Part shown: in pieces, positions 11,801 through 23,719 of the stretch
How the letters are laid out: every line of letters begins with the position of its first letter
How positions within the stretch are numbered: the first letter of the stretch is position 1
Source: Adiantum capillus-veneris
Lineage: Eukaryota > Streptophyta > Polypodiopsida > Polypodiales > Pteridaceae
DNA length: 60,000 nt
Direction: 5' to 3'
NCBI GenBank assembly: GCA_014529385.2
Contig: CM043946.1
Coordinates: 34,492,558-34,552,557 of the forward strand
The notes under the pieces: generated by a model
What the model was told of the DNA's origin: nothing
Database searches by the model: none
What the model saw: the letters and a program-made list of their open reading frames with translations, nothing else
Program-made: the position numbers and the translations under genes

Positions 11801-12660
11801 AAAACACCACTTTCAACCGCAAATTGGAGCATCAGACATCTCCTCAGTGGGGGCATCAGGAGATGGAGAGGGGGAAAGGGGAACACACCCAACACACAAC
11901 ACAATGCGTCACTATAGCCCAATGTAGTGCCCCAATCCACTAGAGTTCACCTTCATAACTCGACACTACCTGCAAGCAAACCACCGCTTGCACACAACCA
12001 TATGCACACACCCCTTGCAATGCACCAAACAAACTTGTTCTCTCCGTTCTGCTCAATTCACAGCCTTCCACAACCACATAGCCTCTTTCTACCTCTCTTT
12101 GCACAACCAACTTGGGGGGGGGGGGGGGGCACACACACCGGCACACGCCCGAAACCACACGTGCACAAGCAGAGAAAAGAAAGGGGAAGGGAGAATGACG
12201 TCCAAAAACAGTAGAGAATGGTCGTTTTGCATAAAAAAACACCATGTACAACCAACACATTTCCGGAAAAAACCTCGGCAAAAGGACAATGGCTCAAAGC
12301 CTACACAGGCCAAGGAGCATCCTGGCCAGAAACCACCTTGGTTAAAGACCCCAAAAAATGAACGTCTACCTCCTTATATAGGGGTGTGACTAGGATACGT
12401 AAAAAACAAATAATGGGTAAGTTCCCCATCTTGTACACTTCAATTGCAGCTTCATTTGGAATTTTCTTTGCATTGACACCACTTGGCATAGTTTATTTTG
12501 GCAACCTTTGCATGGTGCACACATTTGTCCATCGTTTGCCCAACTCGGCCACACCTGCACTTGCGCTTGCATTTTTGACACCTCTCGGATAGGTTCCCTC
12601 TCTCTTGCTCTTTATCGACTCCCTTGCTGTCCACTGGCCGTGAGATCCTCCCCTTGTATT
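11801..12660. other. Non-coding region left of the CACTA element, with a poly-G tract
   Basis: No gene recognised. It has CA-rich sequence and a run of 16 G (12114-12129) that could form a G-quadruplex or be an assembly weak point. Confidence 0.5.
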
Positions 12661-12679
12661 CACTACAACAAAACCAGGT

Positions 12680-12835
12680 GTTATCAACGTAGATATCGAT
12701 GCAGTGCGTCGCTATCCGCGTCGCTGTGAAACCAGTCGCTATTTGCGATGCAGGTATAGACGCGTATAGAGACGCAGATTGCCACGCATATAGCGATGCC
12801 GATTACGACGCACATAGCGACGACCATAGCAGAAA
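12680..12835. repeat. CACTA left subterminal repeat array
   Basis: Degenerate, both-orientation copies of a motif around CGTCGCTAT / ATAGCGACG / ACGCGTATAGAGACGC in about 155 bp, resembling the array at 19580-19745. In characterised CACTA elements such arrays bind the TNPA-type protein. Confidence 0.75.
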
Positions 12836-12840
12836 TTGTT

Positions 12841-12930
12841 TTTCTTGGGCAGAGGGCACGTAGCCTGGCCTGTGCCCAGTTAAAAGATGGACACAGCCAC
12901 AACCAGACTTCCTGCCCTCTGCCCAAGAAA
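12841..12930. repeat. 18-bp perfect inverted repeat
   Basis: TTTCTTGGGCAGAGGGCA at 12841-12858 is the exact reverse complement of 12913-12930. The loop is 54 bp, so the transcript would form a stem. Confidence 0.9.
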
Positions 12931-13104
12931 GCGAGCAGCACCAAAATATCAACCATGCTCCCGCGCGCAAAAATTTTGGCTGAGTTCCCTTTGTTTTTAC
13001 ATAAACTTTAAAAAAAAAACCATATCATGTATACGCCTCCTACATGCTATCCATGTAGGATCTCACATGAGATTTAAGGCCAATGAAAGACAACCGTACC
13101 AACT

Positions 13105-13300
13105 AAAAAGCATAACCATAACGAACCATAACCATAACTTAAAAGCATAACCATAACATAAAACCATAACCGGCTATAACCACTTTGATCAAAACCATAT
13201 TAATGCAGATAACCATAACCATAAGCATAACCAGAAAGAGAAAGAATAACTGTCTATACAATGACAATGACAATAATCATAACCATAAGGGAAACAATAA
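13105..13300. repeat. Degenerate AACCAT-type short tandem repeat
   Basis: Many copies of CATAACCATAAC with irregular interruptions. No coding frame of note. Confidence 0.8.
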
Positions 13301-13520
13301 CTGTCTGAACACTAACTGTTTGTACAAAAAAGAGACACAGAAGCGTGTCTGTGTCTCACAAAGCATATATATGAAATCTGGTCCACTAATGACTAGGCGT
13401 CGCAACCTGCACATAGGACAACTCACAAAATTAGTATTGATATTGCTTCACATATACTGACTTAATTAATTAAATCAACTCACACATATTAACGTCTCAC
13501 CTCAAGCGATCAGCGAGACT

Positions 13521-14630
13521 GTAAGGCCACCCAGTCTACAGGCTCTCCTGAAGCTTTAAGATCATTCAGTACTTCATAGATACCTCTACGATATCCATCT
13601 GACTCCTCCTCGCGAGTCGGAGCTCGATGCATCGCAAGATTTTGCGTTTATACAAAAATTAAAGTAATAAGAATACATGATTCATCGCGTTTTAAAAAAT
13701 GCCATAGTTAAGATTGGATTAGAAACTCACAAACTCATAGCGAAAGGTGTCGAAGCCTCCGTTGCCAAGATGAGATGTCCCCCTAGTCATCTGTCGTACC
13801 TGCGCGGCCTCACGTTGCTGTCTCAACCGTGTGGCCGCTGTTTGCTCATCCTCCCTGATCTGCAGCCACGTCTCGTGTGGGATGCCTGAAGGCTTCGGCG
13901 AGCCGGTCCTGAAAGCCTTCCGAGCTGCATCTTGTCGATGTTTCAGGGTGTCCCGTGCAACACCCTTGATCCACTGCGTCGGAACAACGAAAGAACCCGG
14001 AGCACGCTAGTACTCTCTCAGGATAGTCTCCACTATGTAAGTGAATTTTTCCTTTTCTTGCTGATCCCAAGACGTCAGAATGCTGGTCGAAAACTGCAGC
14101 TCCACGAGCTGACGAATCCGCTGTCGCATCTCAGTCCTGACTCTATCCATGTCAACAGAACAATCTCCCCGTACAGTATAGAGCTTGGAGGCACTAGGAT
14201 CGTGTGCCCCCCAAGGTGTCCGAGATGTGCCAAGAGGTGTGCCTGGGTAGGACGGGGGTCGTGAGCGAGGAGGGGTCAAAGCATCTGTGGACCCTCCTCC
14301 ACAGCAACCACCACCTCCACCTGACGGTCGCCGAGATCGGCGAGTGCGCCTGTGCTGCGGAGATGAGGACGTACCCGCCTCTGCCCCACCCCTAGGTGTC
14401 GAAGCGGCCATGGTGGGAGAAGAAGGCGTCGTACCCATAGGCGTCCCCCCCCTAGGCGTCGGACCCTCGGGTGTGAAGCCCGGAGGCGTAGTACCCGTGC
14501 CTCTGGCTACCCAGTACTGAGAAGCCTCTGCCATCTGAGCAGGCGTCATCCGTGTAACGAAGCCCATGAATGCATCTGCACTCATGGAAGCAGGATCTGG
14601 AATCTCGTCTTCCATACTAAAGTCCTGCAA
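13521..14630 (-). pseudogene. CACTA second ORF, TNPA-like position
   Basis: Reading from 14630 down: a start region MEDEIPDPASM, a low-complexity Pro/Thr/Gly segment, an Arg-rich patch (RRTRRSRRPSGGGGG), then VDMDRVRTEMRQRIRQL. TAG follows ILREY at about 14010, after which the frame continues through APGSFVVPTQWIKGVARDTL to about 13736. An exon-like block at 13521-13640 reads MHRAPTREEESDGYRRGIYE. An acceptor TTTTTGCAG precedes the first block (about 14632). Plant CACTA elements carry a second gene for a DNA-binding protein (Transposase_24 type) in this place. The DNA-binding role is inferred from position only. Confidence 0.5.
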
Positions 14631-14722
14631 AAAGAAAGTAAAATAAAGCGTCAGAACACAATTGTTTAAATTAACTTTAAGCTTAATTTTAAATCAAAGT
14701 CTGCACACAAACACTTACAGGC

Positions 14723-17700
14723 CTAGGCCTCGACGAGTGAGGCATCATCGATAAGATCTTGCACCGTATCATCGTCTATCTCTAATTGCAAACATAACTC
14801 TGCCCCAACTCGTTCTGGCAGATCGTCTTCATCCATTGCATCTTCATCTACAAGTGTCAATTCTGGCTCGTCTGCGTCATCCCTCATATATCTGTCAGCT
14901 TCCTCTGCCATACCTTCGTCCATCTCATCTAATGTCACAGTAGTATGGACGTCGTCTGACTGACTTTCCTCCAGGAGATCTTGCCCTTCAAATACTTGTT
15001 TATTTCTTGGGGCAACCTGAACCACAAACCACCATTGTCGCTCTCGAGGGTCCGGTACAAAGACCACTTGCTCGCAATGTTTGGGGAGAGCAAATGTGTT
15101 GCTCGCATCTGTCCAAATCTTTGTAGAATCTATTTGCACAAGTTTGTTTCCATCTCTGCGTGCCGTTGCATTGCGACCAGAAGTAATCACCTTGAACCAC
15201 TTCACATCCAACAAAAACATCTCAAGCTGCCTGAAGCTTACTTTCAGGATATCTGACACCAGACCACAGTAATCCAGGTTGCTAGTACTCTCATTCGTGT
15301 CTCTAGCACTGGCCCTGCTCTTTTGCATGAAACTAACCATTACCCCACTGTCAAACGTGTTTCTTCTGCTGTCAATTTGTTGTGTTCTGAAATGCTTTCC
15401 ATGTGACCACAGTGCCATGTATGTATGATACTTCCAGTCACATCCAATAGCCAGCTCTTCCTCTTCTAGAGATATGGGTTCTCCGATCTGTCGAGCTGCT
15501 CTCACTATCTTGTCCAACCATGCCATTGTAGGGAATTCAGGTAGAGGAGCGAGATAGTCTGGCAAGTGTAAGCCTCTAGTCGTTTGACTTCGCCTGAAAT
15601 CTTGTCGCTCTAGATTGAGTCTCTCTTTCTCTTCTTCATACCTTTCAAGCCATTTTTGCATCGGCGCTGAATTTAGTATACAGAACTTCATGATCTTTTC
15701 TTGCATGGCCAGGTTCATTTTCTTCGGCACCCCTTGCCCTTGTAGCTCCTCTCCCACCAGTCTTGCATCCTCCTCATCGCTCCACAGTCGAGGCATTTCT
15801 GGGTCACAAACGGATAGAAATTAGATCGTCAATACAAGAGACTCTTGCACCAGCTATCCTTCTGCCATGCTCCCCTCTGGACGCGCTTTTTGGCGAACAA
15901 AACCCTTAAGTGTTTTCATGAACCGCTCTAGAAAGAACATCCAACGGCTGTGGACTGTACCTGCCACTGCAACCTCATCTACTACATGGACGAGTAAGTG
16001 CATTTGGATAGTTAGGCAGCTCGTGGGTAGATACTTCTCAATCATGCAAACTGCCTCAATGGAGTTATCCCTTGCGACTGCAATAGATTCCTCCCATATC
16101 TCCTTGGAAGAGATCCACCGCACTAGCTCTGAAATCTTGTATATGCAGGTCCGCACTTCCTCCGTTAAACACCCCTTGATCGCAATTGGAAGAATGAATT
16201 GCAAGAACTTATGCCAGTCGTGCGATTTCAACCGTGACAGTTGATCGTCACGGGTGAATGCTGTCTTGAGACATCGCATATATCCTGTTGGCGTCCTGAA
16301 CTCTGAAATCACCCTTTTCACTTGTCGCTCTTCGTTTTTTAGCAATACCCATGGCGCTCTTGGAAGTTTTGTTTGACCAGCTGCATTGGTGAAAGGTCAT
16401 AGCTCTGGCATCTTTCCAACCAACTGCAAATCATCTCGTGAAGCTCGATTGTCTTTCATTCCCATGATTGTCTTCCAGAGGAGCTCTCCCACATTCTTGA
16501 GTATATGCATTGGATCCAGCAAATGGTTAATTAGTAGATCACCCCAGTACGGCAACGTATGGAGAATGGACAAACGTTTCATTCCTGGAACAGGTTGCCC
16601 CTCATGTTGCTCCCATCAGCGACGTCACTCTTGTACATGCATAGGACGACATTCGACGCGACCAAGCTGGCCTTCGCGCAAGTGATGTCCATTTGGAAGA
16701 TAACGGTGGTGGCCTTGATAAATTGTCTTTCGAAGAGAGGTAGAATAGCGCACATCCAAAGACTGCCCACAAATTGGACATGCATTGTATCCCGAAGTTA
16801 TTAGTCCTGCATATATCAAAGTATGAATCAAGCCAAGGCAAACGGCTTGCGAATAGCGAGAATTTTGTAAATCAATAACCATTACCAGAAGCTTCTCCGT
16901 ATCCTGGAAAATCATGCATAGTCCACATAAGAAGTCCATGGATCCTTGCATGCTGTTGCCTACTGGTTCAACCACATCTGCTATGTCAATCCCATGCCAT
17001 AACTCCTGGAGCTCGTCAACTAGTGGAGCTAGATAAACATCCATGTTTTTTGCCTTGAACTTACCAGGTACAATCAAGATTAAAATCAAATGACCCTTCT
17101 TGATAGCAAGCCACGGCGGGAGGTTGTAATTGATAAGGCACACAGGCCAAGTGCTCCATGACGAGCTTCTCAAGCCAAATGGATTGACTCCATCCATTGC
17201 CATGCCCAAATGCAAATTGCGTGGTTCACTCTTAAAATGTGGCCAGGTATCTTCAATGTGCCTCCAAGCCTTCGAATTAGTGGGCACCCTAAATGTTGTG
17301 TCAGTGGATCTATTCGTAGAATGCCACCGCATCAACTTTGCAATGGAACCACAACGAAACATTCTTTTTATCCTAGGAATAATAGGGAAATGCCGCAACA
17401 CTTTAGCTCGCACTGTCTCGCCAACTGCATCTTGTTTGTAGCGCATTGCTCCGCACTTAGGACACGACAGACAATCTGCAAATTCATTGCGAAAAAAAAT
17501 GCAATCATTTGGACATGCATGAATCTTGTTGTAGTCCAAGCCAACTGAGGTCAGAAGTTACTTTGCGTCTGGCCTGGAGGGGGGCATTTCATTGCCAGCC
17601 GAGAGAAGTTGCTCCTGCAATAGCCTGTTTAAGCCACATTAAATTAAAAATCTCTCCGAGCACATCACCGTTGCAATCAGAAAATCTCTTTTGTAAATTA

Positions 17701-18101
17701 CGTACCTAAACAAAGCAGTGACACTTGCATCTGACCACCCGTACACTGACTGAAGATTCAAAAATGCCAGGGTGCTGCTTCATTCACGTTCTCCTTGCTT
17801 GTCTGGAAGAAGGAATCCAACATCTCCTCCATGCCATCGTCTTCTGTCTGTAAGCCCTTTTCTACTTCCATCCGTGGCTCTATATTGGTCGGACCTTCAC
17901 GCATAATCTTTTTTCTCTCTCTCTCAGATGTAGGTGCTATGTCGTGGAAATCAATGCCGTTCCGTAGGAGTCGTATCACAGATTCTGTATGGTTTCTCTA
18001 GAAAACTCTCCGTACTTGTGCACATGCTCATTACATATCCTACGCTTGCGCAAGATTTGATACTTGCAGAGCGTACACGAGCATGCAATCTTTTCCTCCA
18101 T
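14723..18101 (-). pseudogene. CACTA transposase (TNP2-like, with DUF4218 and DUF4216)
   Basis: ATG at 18101. First a Cys-rich transposase-associated segment (CSCTLCKYQ), then a charged linker and NLQSVYGWSDASVTALF. An intron starts GTACGT near 17700. The Transposase_21 core (16625-17539) has IHACPNDCIFF, LMRWHS, PRNLHLGMAMDGVNPFG, YNLPPWLAIKKG and DVYLAPLVDELQELW. DUF4218 (15854-16345) has HLLVHVVDEV and RWMFFLERFMKTLKGFVR. DUF4216 (14723-15796) has FLLDVKWFKV and KHCEQVVFVPDPRERQWWFV, then an acidic tail. Breaks include frameshifts near 17590 and 17760, a TAA before LLTSVGLDYN and TGA codons. This would be the cut-and-paste transposase of the element, now non-functional here. Confidence 0.88.
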
Positions 18102-18143
18102 GTTAGTTGATGACGTTGCCATCTACAATGATTATGAATGTTG

Positions 18144-18148
<5 letters not shown>

Positions 18149-18203
<55 letters not shown>
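18149..18203. repeat. (TA)n microsatellite
   Basis: About 27 uninterrupted TA units just upstream of the transposase start. Confidence 0.95.
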
Positions 18204-18204
<1 letters not shown>

Positions 18205-18246
18205 TCCTCACAATGTAAACTACCTCGCATTCTCTAGTCTTGCCCA

Positions 18247-18282
18247 ATCTCCGTACACCTCGGTCCAGAGGTGTACGGAGAT
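18247..18282. repeat. Perfect 15-bp stem hairpin
   Basis: ATCTCCGTACACCTC, six loop bases (GGTCCA), then its exact reverse complement. It could be a small foldback, a protein-binding palindrome or a terminator-like structure between transposase promoter and microsatellites. Confidence 0.9.
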
Positions 18283-18419
18283 CAGGACCACCGGGTCAAA
18301 ATATCATCTTTATTGGTCAAATCCTATATGGGTAGACACATACGTGCACTCCCAGGTGTACATGGCAATGCATGTAGCAGGCAAAACCCCTTTGCCTCTT
18401 TTAGTTCCATAGTTTCTTC

Positions 18420-18536
18420 TCTGTCTACGCACCCTATCTCTCATTCTTTCTCTCTCGATCTCGCTCTCGCTATCTCTCTTTCTCTCTCGATCTCGCTCTT
18501 GCTATCTGTCTTTCTCTCTCGATCTCGCTCTCACTA

Positions 18537-18618
<82 letters not shown>

Positions 18619-18647
18619 TATATATATAACTCTCTTTCTCTATTTTC

Positions 18648-18715
<68 letters not shown>

Positions 18716-18743
18716 CTCTCTTTCTCTATCTCTCTATTTCCTA

Positions 18744-18776
<33 letters not shown>

Positions 18777-18779
18777 ACT

Positions 18780-18850
<71 letters not shown>

Positions 18851-18865
18851 CTCTACTTCCCTATC
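18420..18865. repeat. Compound (CT)n/(TA)n microsatellite
   Basis: Long CT runs with two TA islands (about 18588-18628 and 18681-18714). The Ser-Leu open frame across it is an artefact of the repeat. Confidence 0.95.
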
Positions 18866-19244
18866 TCTCTAATGATCAAACGAGCGACTGATCTAGGGAG
18901 ATCTAGACGCCCACGACTGCGGAGGACTACACAACATCGACAGAGGCTGCATCAGATGATCTAGCTAGGTCACTTTGGCTCGACATGCACAACGCTCGGT
19001 CAGAGTACTGACCATGGAGGAGATCTACCTATCCCAACTAGCTCGTTTAGCCGTTTAGTCCACACCCAACAGTTTAGGATTCCAAAATATTTTATTTTGT
19101 CATGTTCTTACTCTGACTTTGTATCAGATCCATCACATTGTAACTTTCTTGTCTCATGTCCCATAGGTCACTTTGGCCTTTCGAAGACGTTAATATAACA
19201 TTTAATTTCATTTCTCTCTTTAATTTTAATTTCCTAAGCATACA

Positions 19245-19245
<1 letters not shown>

Positions 19246-19284
<39 letters not shown>

Positions 19285-19345
19285 TTACCTACACACACAC
19301 ACATTTCTCTCTCTCTCTCTCTCTCTTTCCTACACACACACACAC

Positions 19346-19413
<68 letters not shown>

Positions 19414-19471
19414 TACACACACACACACACACACACACGATGTAGAGGTAGAGAGAGAGAGAGAGAGAGAG
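19246..19471. repeat. (CT)n, (CA)n and (GA)n microsatellites
   Basis: CT runs at 19250-19280 and 19347-19409, with ACAC blocks between and after, then a GA run 19451-19471. Confidence 0.95.
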
Positions 19472-19579
19472 AAGGGTTGGGGAGGGTGGAGATGGACATA
19501 ATACCTGCGCATCAGGTTTCGGCCAAGACTTGAGCAGGCGAAAATGGCCCCTGCGTGCGGGTTTCGCTTTTCCCCCCCA

Positions 19580-19745
19580 ATTTTTTTTTGCGTCGATATA
19601 CGCATCGCTATACGTGTGGCAAATAAAGCCTTTGCACGCGTATATCGACGCACAGTGCGCCGCGTATAGCGACGTCCGCCAATGTCGTAGATATACGCAT
19701 GGAAAGGCATGGACGTCGATATAGGCGCGTCGATATCTTCATTTA
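19580..19745. repeat. CACTA right subterminal repeat array
   Basis: Copies of GCGTCGATATACGC, GCGTATATCGACGC, CGTATAGCGACG and GACGTCGATATAGGCGCG. They are the same motif family as 12680-12835 and are the main evidence for the right end of the element. Confidence 0.75.
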
Positions 19746-19756
19746 GTGTTGTACTA

Positions 19757-20935
19757 ACTGCCCCTTGTATGGCCTTGGGCTTGCATTCTCTCTCTCTTGC
19801 GGGATTGGCCCCCTTTTGGAATTTCCTCTCTCTCACTGCCTTCACTGCAGGACCCCACCCCTATAGAAGCAATAGGGACATCGCTATTGGGGGGGGGGGG
19901 TGGGGGCTCCTTTAATTTCCCAAAATAACCCTCATGGGTGCGGGCATGGACCCATACAACGCCGCCACGCCATTACTTTCTAACAACCGCCACCGGCGGT
20001 CACTAGCGCACGCCACCCCACACGCCATCGGCAGACATCACACGCAGCACCCACGGGTGAGCGTCCATAGCCAAGGCACCACGAAGCTCCAACTCTCCTC
20101 GCGTATTCCAAATGGGCTCACCAGCTAGCACATATACAGTGAGCGCATGAGCTAGCTTTGCGCATGTGGGACAATGCAGAGGCCGCGTGGCAGCTCCAGG
20201 CTTCATGGCCTCTTAAGGCATTGCAAATTTTCCAAAAAACCCTTCAAACATAGCCTTTTTCCTTGGCCTTCCTTCCCCAGGCTCCCATGTCTTCTTCGAG
20301 TGTCAGATTTCCAAGCCGCAAAGTTTGGCCAAAAACTCATTGAGCTGGCACTAAACTCATCCAAACTCACCGCATTTCACCATTCCGTGGCTCCTATCTA
20401 CAATCTAAAAAGACAGGTAGGCTCCATAAATTGAGCACTACATGCCCATACCTTGACTTCCACTTGGACCACCTGTCCCCAGATGCTCTGTCCGGCAAGA
20501 ATCTGCAACACACTGAACCTTCAACCTTCCATAACATGGGCTCCGTAGCTCTGTTGGAGGACCCGTATGGACCTGATCCTTTAGCACTTCAAGCTCTACA
20601 TTCTTGGACCCAAAGACTGCACCTCGCATCCCCTTCATCGTCTCCCCAAATTAGCCCCTTCTGGAGCCTTCCTTGGTCTATAAACCGCATGAGTTATACA
20701 CCTTCGCTGCTACCTGTCAACCCATGATCTTTCTAGCTGCTCCAGCCTTTTGCCATGCTTTTGCTAGCATGCACATATCTACGTATGCCATCTTCTATGG
20801 TCGGCACACTTTGGCTGTACCAACGTCCGAAAACCTAAAATTCGAATATCTACTCGCCCTTTTCTAACAGCCGAACAGGGAGAAACTGCCAAAAAACCTC
20901 TAAAAGAGGGTTTTTGACAAATGGCACACAAGGGG
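19757..20935. other. Non-coding spacer
   Basis: No gene or terminal repeat recognised. It contains a G-run at 19889-19898 and pyrimidine-rich sequence. Confidence 0.4.
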
Positions 20936-21831
20936 TGTTAGCGGGTTGCCACGACGGACATCTGCAACATAGCTTTTTGTACTAACATAATGTCAATATG
21001 CAAGGAAGTGACTCGGGATGGGGCACATAGACTTAATGAGAGTGTCAATCCCACTAAAGTGAACTCTGAGGGCTACTAATACTACAGTAAAAGCAAATCA
21101 ACCACTTCCTAGTCAGAGAATTAGTATGCATCCAATCTCACCGCTCTAGGTCATCACGCCGTTTCGGCATCCAAACAAATTCGGAATGAAACGAAACTTA
21201 AGGAGAGGTATCACAACATCTAGGGGCACAATCCTACCAAGTTTTGCAACCATCTGGGAAGGTACATATATCACGATCAATCACAAAAAATGTGCAAAAA
21301 ACAAAAATAGAACTATACAGAAAGGTTCCCCCTAAGCATAGAAACACTTATCCATGGTCAAAACATCAAAAAACATCAATTTAAACCCTCAAATCAATGC
21401 ATTTATCTCACAAAAAATGTGTCGCAAACCACAACAGAATTGAGAATGGTTATAATTAGATTGTAGAGCAAGAGACAAGGAACACAATGTGCTATTCGAA
21501 AATGAATTTTGATTACCAGTCCAGGAGAAAAGTGGATTACAACTTGTAGCAACAAGAGGCTTCTCACAGTGAAAGTTTCTACTTCTCCTAGCTAATGATA
21601 TCCTTTAGTCTAAGGGTTTTAACTTAAAGGCTAAGGTAACTTTCCCACAGCCATTCGGCCACTTACAAGGGGTGTGGAATTAGAGAGGTTGAGAGGGTAT
21701 GCAAAAATATATTACAATTACAAATCTTCTCATTAGCTGAATTACACCGCTTCGTTCAAAAAAATGAGCGAGTATTACAGGTTTGCTGTACATCCGTCTG
21801 TTACATGTCAGCCCGTTGTGTCCACCAAACA
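20936..21831 (-). repeat. LTR (3' side of a minus-strand element)
   Basis: About 896 bp. Read on the minus strand it starts TGTTTGGTGGACAC at 21831 and ends CCCGCTAACA at 20936, i.e. TG...CA. The minus strand just upstream is AATAGGAAGGGGGGAA, a convincing polypurine tract. It is homologous to 6909-7830. The second LTR of this copy is not found in the window. Confidence 0.7.
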
Positions 21832-21846
21832 TTCCCCCCTTCCTAT
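21832..21846 (-). other. Polypurine tract of the 20936-21831 LTR
   Basis: AATAGGAAGGGGGGAA on the minus strand ends at the LTR start. Confidence 0.6.
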
Positions 21847-22931
21847 TCATTGCATGTCCTCATGCAATCTGTCTCTGAGTTTATTCCATTGTCTTTTCTC
21901 TAGTGTTGCAGTGAGGTGCTTGAACTTTTGCGCTCTTGCCTTGATCTCCACTTTTCTCGCTAGTTCTCTGAAAGGGTTATTGCTGAGAGTACTTTGAAAT
22001 GCTATATGTCGTGCTGGTAGATCTTTGGTCATGGGATTGAATATGGAGGAGTCTACCTCGAAGAATCCGGTCATGAACACCTCCTTGACAGTCTGCATGT
22101 AGTGGGAGGGTAGGACATGACTCTTGCATAGAATCCCATGATAACATTCTTGCTTGGGATTTTTGTCTCCATACTCCAGCGGAGCCCTCTTGTGCCTTCC
22201 ACAAAAATCTACCATGGATACTCCACTGCCTCTATATCATTAAAAGCCGTTATGCATGTGAATAGCATCTTGGCAATTTTCACGAGCATTTGGCATGCGA
22301 CATCCAGGATCTCCTTTATCATGTTAATGACCCCTTTGAGTGTCTGAACCATATACTTCTCCGACGGGGAGTTGTTATTGATTGGTTTTGTTATAACTAG
22401 GTAGTTCAATACCGCCGGCCTTTTGCTTTGCCAAGAGTAGAAGTTGTCCCATGATCGTCGTCTGTTGATGGGATAGTAAGTTGGGTCGATCCTGAGGTGC
22501 TGCAGAGCATTCCTATAGAGGGTTTCGTCTGTAAGTCGTTGTTCAAACCACTTCTTTTGCCAGAGGGGTTGATTGTCAATAATGGTCTGAAACTGTATTG
22601 CGGTGACAAGAAAATCCCTGTAATCCCCTCTGCTATTTGGTTCAAGGTCAATTAGCATTCTTTGCTTCCATAATCTAGCCTCGTGCCACATCAGTGTCAG
22701 GGTGATCATCTCATGCCCAAGGTTTTTTACCACCTCGTCTAGAGTGATCATGACTAGGGCAGCTGATTCCAGCACTTTCAATTCATACTTTAGATATTCT
22801 TTGTGCGAGGGGTCTTTGACTTTTGAGATCCAGCACTCAATTTCTTCCTTGGCCAAATTCGAGATGGATGTCGTGGCTGGATCTGCAGATTTCTACGTTG
22901 ATTTTCTAGTGCTTTTAGTTGGCACATCCAT
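21847..22931 (-). pseudogene. ORF of unknown function next to the LTR
   Basis: ATG at 22931 begins MDVPTKSTRKST, then TAG, then KSADPATTSISNLAKEEIEC. The frame stays open to about 22209. A frameshift near 22210 moves to the frame that ends with TGA at about 21847, giving roughly 360 residues. It is helical in character, with Trp-rich stretches (LMWHEARLWKQRM, PLWQKKWFEQRL, RSWDNFYSWQSKR) and a Cys/His patch (FCGRHK ... ECYHGILCKSHV). No known fold is recognised. It abuts the polypurine tract in sense, where an env-like or accessory ORF would lie. It could equally be the only protein of a non-autonomous element. Confidence 0.6.
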
Positions 22932-23099
22932 TAGGAAGGGAATGGGGTATAGGAGGGCCTCTTTATTTGGCAGTTTAAGGAAATGCTTAAAGCTTAAGTC
23001 AAGTTTGACCAAGCCTAAAAGAGAGGGCAAAAAGGCCTATGCTGAGATTTTTAAAAATACCATTTGTATATATTTTGTATTTTCAAAATAGGCTACTTT

Positions 23100-23408
23100 A
23101 ACACAAAAGAGAGGTGGGTAACTGAATTTAATGTCTTTCTCCATCTCTCTCTTCTCTCTCTAACATATAAAACACTCTCTCTCACTTAGTTCTCATTAAA
23201 AGAAGCACTTTTCAGCCCCCTGCCAAAAAAGCAGATTTTGCATATTCTCTCTCTAAAATGTGAGCCAAGTCTTTCTCTTTCCCCCCATTTTCTCTCTTGT
23301 CACTTTCACCTCCCAATCATCAAGAGGACATTCTATGCTGCCTACATCTGACAGAAAGTGTAGATCCTCCAAGGCTACAGATCTCCTCTCTCTCTCACTC
23401 TCTTCCTT

Positions 23409-23444
<36 letters not shown>

Positions 23445-23719
23445 GCTCTCTCTCCTCCCATTCCAGCTTCATGTGAGAGCAATGGAGAACTCCATTACCT
23501 TTGTGTGCAGCTGCATTTCTCCCTCTAAATCCCTCATGATCAATATTTTGAATTCAAAAGAGATTGAGCTACACTCCCTCTCTTTCTTCCCTTCACAACA
23601 TAATCCCTCTCTACTATCTCTGAGTACCTTCCACGTTTTCTCTCCATAGCCATATTTTCTTGCTTGCAGCAGTCACCATTACACATTCTCTAACTATTTT
23701 TCTTGATTAGCTAACAAAC
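23100..23719 (+). promoter_or_regulatory. Probable promoter and CT-rich leader
   Basis: ATATAAAA at 23165-23172 is a good TATA box, in a CT-rich context. A pyrimidine-rich leader of about 520 bp with (CT)n runs at 23384-23450 leads to the ATG at 23720. This suits a plant RNA polymerase II promoter, but no start site can be proven. Confidence 0.4.

Larger units (their letters stand above)
12661..19756 (-). mobile_element. CACTA (En/Spm) DNA transposon
   Basis: The left end starts CACTACAACAAAA at 12661. Near the right end the minus strand reads TACAACACTAAAT, a degenerate match; the exact right terminus and the 3-bp target duplication are not clear. Arrays of GCGTCGATATACGC-like motifs lie just inside both ends, as expected for CACTA subterminal transposase-binding sites. 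Between them is a minus-strand transposase with the plant TNP2 layout and a second minus-strand ORF. Both are damaged. About 7.1 kb in all. Confidence 0.85.

Noticed and set aside
11927-12389. Overlapping frames on both strands around a poly-G tract
   Set aside because: Low-complexity composition with no domain; more likely non-coding.
13105-13300. Telomere-like array
   Set aside because: The unit is close to CATAAC/AACCAT and not the plant TTTAGGG repeat, and it is irregular.
18271-18891. 206-codon Ser/Leu open frame
   Set aside because: It is a translation of CT and TA microsatellites.
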